From NCBI GenBank assembly GCA_029718625.1, contig CM056376.1:95869705-95933704 (forward strand): a DNA stretch of 64,000 nucleotides, read 5' to 3'. Shown here one piece after another: positions 14,801 to 23,800 of the stretch. The notes beneath the pieces are model-generated. The model worked only from the letters and a program-made list of their open reading frames with translations. It was not told where the DNA came from and did no database searches. The DNA is from Synaphobranchus kaupii. Lineage: Eukaryota; Chordata; Actinopteri; Anguilliformes; Synaphobranchidae. Position numbers and translations under genes: made by a program. Within the stretch, counting starts at the first letter, position 1; each line of letters begins with the position of its first letter.

Positions 14801-17800
14801 TGACAGTGGGACGAGATCACTGAACTGTATATAGTAATACCCAAAAGTTAAAGCATCAAAGACGATCTCCAGCTTTACAGTCTCCGTATACCATCCGAAA
14901 TCATATAAAGCAAGCATCAGTACAGAATCAATTATGATCAATACTGGGGTAAAAACTCGGATTTGTAGGCTATATACCAGCAAAAAACAAGTAAATGCTA
15001 CGACTTCTCCCTAATTAATCCCTTACAGTTCGTAACAGTCCGTAGCCTACTAAAAAATAACATTTAAAAAAAACAAACACAGAAGAACATAAACCACTAT
15101 TCGAGAAAACTTAGGCTTCCTTACCAGAATTTATATAAGGGGAGAGCGCGAACGCCCCCCCACTAGTCTACCACAAATTATGCAGTCGGCTAAAACTAGA
15201 CGACTCGAAAATATATAGGCCTACATTAGGCTACACGGAAATTTAAAGAGCACAAACTGACCACAAGGACATATCAAACCTACGATATCAATTGTTTTAT
15301 TGTATTTAACTTAAAAAACGAAACACGCATATTCATATAAAAATATGTTTCAGTGTCTTGGAAAGCGGACGCGTGGTCCTCTTTTATTTTTATAGCCTAT
15401 TTATTGGTTAAATAAAATAAACCCACGATATAAAATGGATGAGAAATAGGCTAGTTACCTAGCTAAAAACCTATCTAAGAAGTAAATGATAACAAACAGT
15501 TTATTTGAATCGTCCAACATAGTGAAACAGCGCCACCTATACAAAAAACGTCTTGAAAAAGCGTACAGCACCTGGTATTCCCAGGCGGTCTCCCATCCAA
15601 GTACTAACCAGGCCCGACCCTGCTAAGCTTACGAGATCGGGCGTATTCAGAGCGGTATGGCCGTAAGCGAGTGATATTATGTAAAATGCCATATTTATAC
15701 CGGTAACTCAAATTGGGTTTTGAATAACCGAAGAATGTTAATGTGTAAGCGCGTGGTAGTATCTATAGGCCTACAGAATAAGTTACAGTAGGCTTAATTA
15801 TTATCAATACTGGGTAAAAAACGACAGATGCCATGTAAAATGCCATAGGCTATTTATACTGGTAACACAAATTGGCCCCACTACAATGTAACATCACATT
15901 GTTCCTGCTGCAACACCAAAAAAGGCACATGGACAATGCTGTGTTGCAATGTGAACACTCACCCTCTGGGCACACACAAGTTTGGATTGTCTTTTTTCCC
16001 CTGTTTGTGAAGTTGGGGTCGGAGCAGGTAGGTGTGAAGGGATTTCCCTGCTCTAAAAACTCAAGGTTGCCAGGACAGGTGGGGTTAGCTGTATAGAGGA
16101 TGAAGAGGGTGCAGAATAATTTATTACCATTTATTTGATGGAGATTAAGGTCATTCACCTGTAAGTGAACATGTAGTAAAACACGTGGCAACAGTATGCA
16201 GAGGAGTGCCTCTTTATTTAAATGTTTAAGAATCTTCATCATTATGAATAGCAGGTGCCAGCTTGCAAAGCTTCCCTTTGAAATGATTCAGAAATTATTA
16301 TTTTTAATATTTATTTCTCAATTTGAAATGCCCATTCAATTTGAAATGCTCTCCCATCCTTACAACATGCTTCATCTATCTGGGAGAGCACTGGCCACTG
16401 CTTTACACAGTCAGCTAATGTATAAAATAACAGCAAAAAATAGAACGGACATCGACTGTGTACAATTAATATGTGCACAGCCAACAAATTGTTTCCTATC
16501 TGCATTTACTAAGATTAATATCAAATGATAATTCCATAAGGACTGTCTAAAAAGTTTCTTATTTTAAATTATAGTTAGTGGTGGAAAAATGCTTATTAGA
16601 AATACCACCAAACAAAACACCTAAATAACCTGACAAAATGGGACTAAATATAGGCTACAGGCCACATATATTCCCCAGAATATTATACAGTGAGCATCAT
16701 AATTCATTGGACAGTGACACATTTTTTGTTATTTTGGTTCTGTACTCTAGCACTTTGAGTTTGCAAGGATACAATGACAATGAGGTTGAAGTTTTCATTA
16801 AAAAAAAAAAATTAAACAGCTTTAATTTGAGGGTATTTTCATGTATATCGGATAAACCATTTACAAATTATATAACCCTGTCAGACCCTTGATGACTTAG
16901 AGCCAACCATGTGTTCCATACTGCTCCAGTGTAATTTACAGCTAAATCTAGTCCCACCCCCCAATTCCCATAGAGATCCATTCAAAGGCAGAGAAGTTAT
17001 AGTATCGCTTGTAAGAGTACCAGAAAATAAGATATCAAGAGACATCAGGAAGTCATGGCATGCAAAGGATATGCGACCAAATATTTAAAATGTGAAGGGG
17101 GGTCTACAAAAGGTTCTATAATTTATAAATGGTTCATCCAATATGGATGAAAATACCCTCAAATTAAAGCTGACAGTCTGCCCTATGTACACTTCAATCT
17201 CATTGCCATTGTATCTTTTCAAACTCAAAGTGCTAGACTACAGAACCAAAATAACAAAAAATGTGTCACTATCCAATGAATTATGGTGCTCACTGTATAT
17301 ATTCCCCAAAATCCTCTATACATAATTATTTTAATCACTTCTTCAGAAGAAATGTAAATCATTACTCACGGCATTGTGTTGCTTTCCATGCCATTTTAAA
17401 AGGCTCCATATCACAGTGACGTTTTATAGCACTGTAAAATACACACTCCAGGCTCTTTTCATTTTTAAAATAAAAAATATTTTCTTTGCAAAGTTTTTTG
17501 TATATCGTATATTTTTTAGTCCCAGTTATGCGTTTTTCAAGGAAATCACACCCATAAAAGTGTGACATAAACTTGCAGCTCTATGATACAAAAACAAGAG
17601 TTGGTTATTAATACATTTCTATTTATTTATTTATTTCGGCACGCAGATAGTCACACTTCATCACAATTTTTGTAATATGCCCTGAACAAACACATTACCT
17701 GCCGAAAATACATGCATTCAATGTGAGAATTCCTATAGCCACTAGTTGTGTGTTGTCCATCTGTTTGGATTGCCCTTATACAGGTTTCTCATCTGCTAAA

Positions 17801-20800
17801 TGAACCATGTACAATATATAATTAGCACAGCAAACCTTTCCTGATGTTTTGGAGGTTCTGGTCAGACATCCGTCCACGTGATGGATAATGTTATTATCTT
17901 CATATGCTTTAGTGGCACCTATTTCTGGAATGTGCACAGAGAATGTCACAGTTACTTAAGGTTCATTTGAGAACCCAGTGATCATAATGGAAATTTTTTA
18001 AAGGTGCACACCTAGCCAACAAAGTGCATCCTTCTCTTCAATATTGTTTTCATCCAGCTCCACCTGACACAGCGAGGGACCAAAACAAAAGCGGTTACCC
18101 AAAATAATGTGCTTAACAGAAAATAAGTCAATCCTTATTGCAACAGAAATGGTGAGATAACTGGATCTAATGAGAATGATCAATAATCTCTTACCCAGAG
18201 GTAATCAATCTCACTGCCAACAACGTGCCATATGACAGACAGATCCAGAATCTTACTTTTCAGCTTGGTGTAGATGCCATATGGGAAGATGTGTTTATAC
18301 ATGTGATCATAAGGAAGAGAAACGCTGGGAAAATGGAAATAACATATATTCAGCCACACCCAGAAAGGGTTGTCACAATATACGATTTGTATGAAATTAT
18401 AATGATTTTTTTGCGGCTGCTAAAGGATACACAACAACCGCTTATCATAAAGCAACCTGCACAATCCAGTGTAGTTAAGATACGTCCCTATGACAATACT
18501 ACCTCCTACTGGTTAATGAAATTGTTAACACTCAAGTAGGTCAAGCATATTCAATGTATAGGTCCAGTCATTTTCATCAACTTTGCTTCTTGACAAACTA
18601 AAGATTTTGGCTTGTTATCTTCTATAGAGTCTCCAGCACTGGTTTCAAGCCTGGACATGAAAAAGGCCTCTGTCCACTACATCATGACTTTGTTCATTTG
18701 TTTTATGAAAATAAAAACCTCATTCAAGTCTCCCTTTGCTGAGACCGAGGATAAGTGTCTGAAGTCTTTCCTCATAACTTTTACATTACATACCCACAAC
18801 TAATTTAGTAAATGTAATTACTTATTTTTTTATTTCCTACATGCAGAAGTATATTTTTTGTCAGGTTCATGCCCACTTCTGGACTGTGAACACTAAATAA
18901 ATGAGAAGATGCTCTATATTTGCCAGGTGTAGCTAGTATCTATATATAAGAGTGGAGTACATGTAAAATAAAATCTGATTATTTTTTCAATTCTCACTTT
19001 TAAGAGTAATGTTACACACATGATAACGTCAAAGCATTTCTGTACCCACCTTTTATCCTCCACAGTTATCATTCCATTTGTCACAACAGTTCTGATTTTA
19101 TTGAGAGTGATCTCAACTTTTTTGATCAGACCAGTCTCGGCACTGCGAGTGATGATGATCTCGTACTCCACATCTTCATGAATGAAGTGTAGGAGGGTCG
19201 TTGGGCAGGTAGTAGACAAATGAAATGGAATGCCTCTGAAAGGCTCAACGACACCACTGCCAAAGGTGTGACACACTTCTATAACAAGAGGGCATTAATC
19301 CACAGTGAGACACAACAAAAAAAAAAAATATATATATCCCTTAATCGCCTTTTGTATCATATTTGATACAATGATTTCAGAGACCTATTACGTCATCAAT
19401 ATGATGACGTAAACAGGATGAAAACCTGTTGTACACAATCTGATAGATGCCCGCTGCCCCCTGGTGGATAACCTTTGCATTGCAAGTATTCAGAGTGCCT
19501 CAGACCGTATGACACAAAATGGTCGCTTCTAATTAATCACCAGCATTTTTCACCACCCAATATAATTTTCTGTTTTGAGGAGGTTACGGTGAGTTTTGCA
19601 TTTATATCTTTACTAATATTTTAAAATGAGTGATTAGATAAGCTGAAGCAACTCATAATTACTTTACATTTTGCATTTTAGTTTATGGTAAAACGAGTGG
19701 AAAATGTGTGTATCAAATTTGATACAGCAGGTATAATGTATATAAAAGGGCACGTGTTACTCAATAATCATTGTATTGTTTTTCTTTGTGCAATATGCAT
19801 TATTCCTACCATAGTGCATACTAAACTATTTTGATGGTTTGATTAAGGTAATTAAAGTTTGAAATGTGATCTGTAGAGCAAATATTTACAAGGTAATTTT
19901 GCAGTAAATCATTCAATGATTATTGTATTGCTAGCATTATGCTAGCACGAACTATTTAGCATTGCCTGCTAACATAGCTAGCTAGCTAGCTAACAGATGC
20001 CATGGTTTGTGCTACTAGAAACGGCAATGGTACTAGCTAACGTTACATTGTAACACCACAAACACACCACAAAGCGAAATAAAAGAAGGTTGAAAAGGAA
20101 GGTTGAAAAAGGGTAGCTGTTTGGAAAAAAAACAAAAAACAATTAAGTTAAGTTAAGTTAAGACACATGTTAAGTTAAGAAAAAGGTGTGTTTTTGTTTA
20201 CAAATAATAAGTTGTTTTGATTACCAAAGTGCATATTATGCCTGATGTATCAAATGTGATACAAAGAAAAAATCACATATGCAAATATAAATGTGTATTT
20301 TTTTAAAAATATTTTGTTAAGAGGCCTAATAAACACTTCAATTTTAAAAAATTAGAATTTTCTGTCAATTATTTCATAGTTCAGGCTGTTAAGGGATATA
20401 CTGAAGCATTCAAACCACTCAAATCCTCATAGAAGGAAAATGTACATGTGAGGTTAATGTGTTCAGAACTTTATTCAGTACTAGAAGAGATTAATTGCAT
20501 GTGACAAAAACACCCCCCCACATCCCCCATTGGCCGTTGGACACAAGACATAAGAAAACCTAATCTTGGTATGATGGTGTAAATGCTTTTTTTTTTTACA
20601 CGATGATGTTAATGAAAGGCGCAATAGGCTAGGCTACTTACGCATGGTCTTCTTGTTGAGTGTTTCTGCGAAATGGATGCCATCTAAAATACAAATAAAC
20701 CGGTTAAAGACAATGCCCATGCAATAACATTATAACCTCAAAAGAGGTATAGCCTACATACCTCAAATGCAAGTTATTTTTATGCCATAATTGCAGCGCG

Positions 20801-23800
20801 GGATCATTAATCATAAGACTGTATAATTCCTAGAAATAATTTCTTGAAATTACTTACAGCGCAGTGCACAAATTGTAGGCTATATTTTTACAAAATGACT
20901 CAATAATAAGAGATAAAATAGAACAGGATAAAATAGCGTGGGAGACAGCCACATTGTTCAGATTTGGCTAAATCTTTAAGAAAATCCACTCGCAGTGCAC
21001 AAATTCCATTTCATTTAATAGCCTATATGTCAAGAAAATAACTTTCAGAATGGTCAGTCACTTTTCTATATAACTTTTCCATCAACCGCAAATATAATCT
21101 ATTTCAGATTCATAAGCATTGACTCGACATCTTCATGAATGAAGTGTAGGAGGGTCGTTGGGCAGGTAGTAGACAAATGAAATGGAATGCCTCTGAAAGG
21201 CTCAACGACACCACTGCCAAAGGTGTGACACACTTCTATAACAAGAGGGCATTAATCCACAGCGAGACACAACAAAAAAAAAAAAATTATATATATATAT
21301 ATATATACTGAAGCATTCAAACCACTCAAATCCTCATAGAAGGAAAACGTACATGTGAGGTTAATGTGTTCAGAACTTTATTCAGTACTAGAACAGATTA
21401 ATTGCATGTGACAAAAACGCACCCCCACACACCCCATTGGCCGTTGGACACAAGACATAAGAAAACCTAATCTTGGTATGATGGTGTAAATGCTTTTTTT
21501 TTTTTTACACGATGATGTTAATGAAAGGCGCAATAGGCTAGGCTACTTACGCATGGTCTTGTTGTTGAGTCTTTCTGCGAAATGGATGTCACCTAAAATA
21601 CAAATAAACCGGTTAAAGACAATGCCCATGCAATAACATTATAACCTCAAAAGAGGTATAGCCTACATACCTCAAATGCAAGTAACATTGGTGCAAGTTA
21701 TTTTTATGCCATAATTGCAGCGCGGGATCATTAATCATAAGACTGTATAATTCCTAGAAATAATTTCTTGAAATCCACTCGCAGTGCACAAATTCCATTT
21801 CATTTAATAGCCTATATGTCAAGAAAATAACTTTCAGAATGGTCAGTCACTTTTCTATATAACTTTTCCATCAACCGCAAATATAATCTATTTCAGATTC
21901 ATAAGCATTGACTCGACATCTCCATGAATGAAGTGTAAGAGGGTCGTTGGGCAGGTAGTAGACAAATGAAATGGAATGCCTCTGAAAGGCTCAACGACAC
22001 CACTGCCAAAGGTGTGACACACTTCTATAACAAGAGGGCATTAATCCACAGTGAGACACAACAAAAAAAAAAATATATATACTGAAGCATTCAAACCACT
22101 CAAATCTTAGAAGGAAAACGTACATGTGAGGTTAATGTGTTCAGAAATTTATTCAGTACTAGAACAGATTAATTGCATGTGACAAAAACACACCCCCACA
22201 CACCCCATTGGCCGTTGGACACAAGACAAGAAAACCGAATCTTGGTATGATGGTGTAAATGCTTCTTTTTTTTACACGATGATGTTAATGAAAGGCGCAA
22301 TAGGCTAGGCTACTTACGCATGGTCTTCTTGTTGAGTCTTTCTGCGAAATGGATGTTATCTAAAATACAAATAAACCGGTTAAAGACAATGCCCATGCAA
22401 TAACATTATAACCTCAAAAGAGGTATAGCCTACATACCTCAAATGCAAGTAACATTGGTGCAAGTTATTTTTATGCCATAATTGCAGCGCGGGATCATTA
22501 ATCATAAGACTGTATAATTCCTAGAAATAATTTCTTGAAATTACTTACAGCGCAGTGCACAAATTGAAAACAAATTGTAGGCTATATTTTTACAAAATGA
22601 CTCAATAATAAGAGATAAAATAGAACAGGATAAAATAGCGTGGGAGACAGCCACATTGTTCAGATTTGGCTAAATCTTTAAGAAAATCCACTCGCAGTGC
22701 ACGAATTCCATTTCATTTAATAGCCTATATGTCAAGAAAATAACTTTCAGAATGGTCAGTCACTTTTCTATATAACTTTTCCATCAACCGCAAATATAAT
22801 CTATTTCAGATTCATAAGCATTGACTCGACATCTTCATGAATGAAGTGTAGGAGGGTCGTTGGGCAGGTAGTAGACAAATGAAATGGAATGCCTCTGAAA
22901 GGCTCAACGACACCACTGCCAAAGGTGTGACACACTTCTATAACAAGAGGGCATTAATCCACAGTGAGACACAACAAACAAAAAAATATATATACTGAAG
23001 CATTCAAACCACTCAAATCTTAGAAGGAAAACGTACATGTGAGGTTAATGTGTTCAGAACTTTATTCAGTACTAGAACAGATTAATTGCATGTGACAAAA
23101 ACACACCCCCACACACCCCATTGGCCGTTGGACACAAGACAAGAAAACCTAATCTTGGTATGATGGTGTAAATGCTTCTTTTTTTTACACGATGATGTTA
23201 ATGAAAGGCGCAATAGGCTAGGCTACTTACGCATGGTCTTCTTGTTGAGTCTTTCTGCGAAATGGATGTTATCTAAAATACAAATAAACCGGTTAAAGAC
23301 AATGCCCATGCAATAACATTATAACCTCAAAAGAGGTATAGCCTACATACCTCAAATGCAAGTAACATTGGTGCATGTTATTTTTATGCCATAATTGCAG
23401 CGCGGGATCATTAATCATAAGACTGTATAATTCCTAGAAATAATTTCTTGAAATTACTTACAGCGCAGTGCACAAATTGAAAACAAATTGTAGGCTATAT
23501 TTTTACAAAATGACTCAATAATAAGAGATAAAATAGAACAGGATAAAATAGCGTGGGAGACAGCCACATTGTTCAGATTTGGCTAAATCTTTAAGAAAAT
23601 CCACTCGCAGTGCACGAATTCCATTTCATTTAATAGCCTATATGTCAAGAAAATAACTTTCAGAATGGTCAGTCACTTTTCTATATAACTTTTCCATCAA
23701 CCGCAAATATAATCTATTTCAGATTCATAAGCATTGACTCGACATCTTCATGAATGAAGTGTAGGAGGGTCGTTGGGCAGGTAGTAGACAAATGAAATGG

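Noticed and set aside
18012..18183. A longer exon upstream of 18,063 in the mucin-like gene
   Set aside because: The VWD frame starts exactly at the acceptor CTGTGTCAG|GTGGAGCTG. Sequence before it is not similar to VWD domains.
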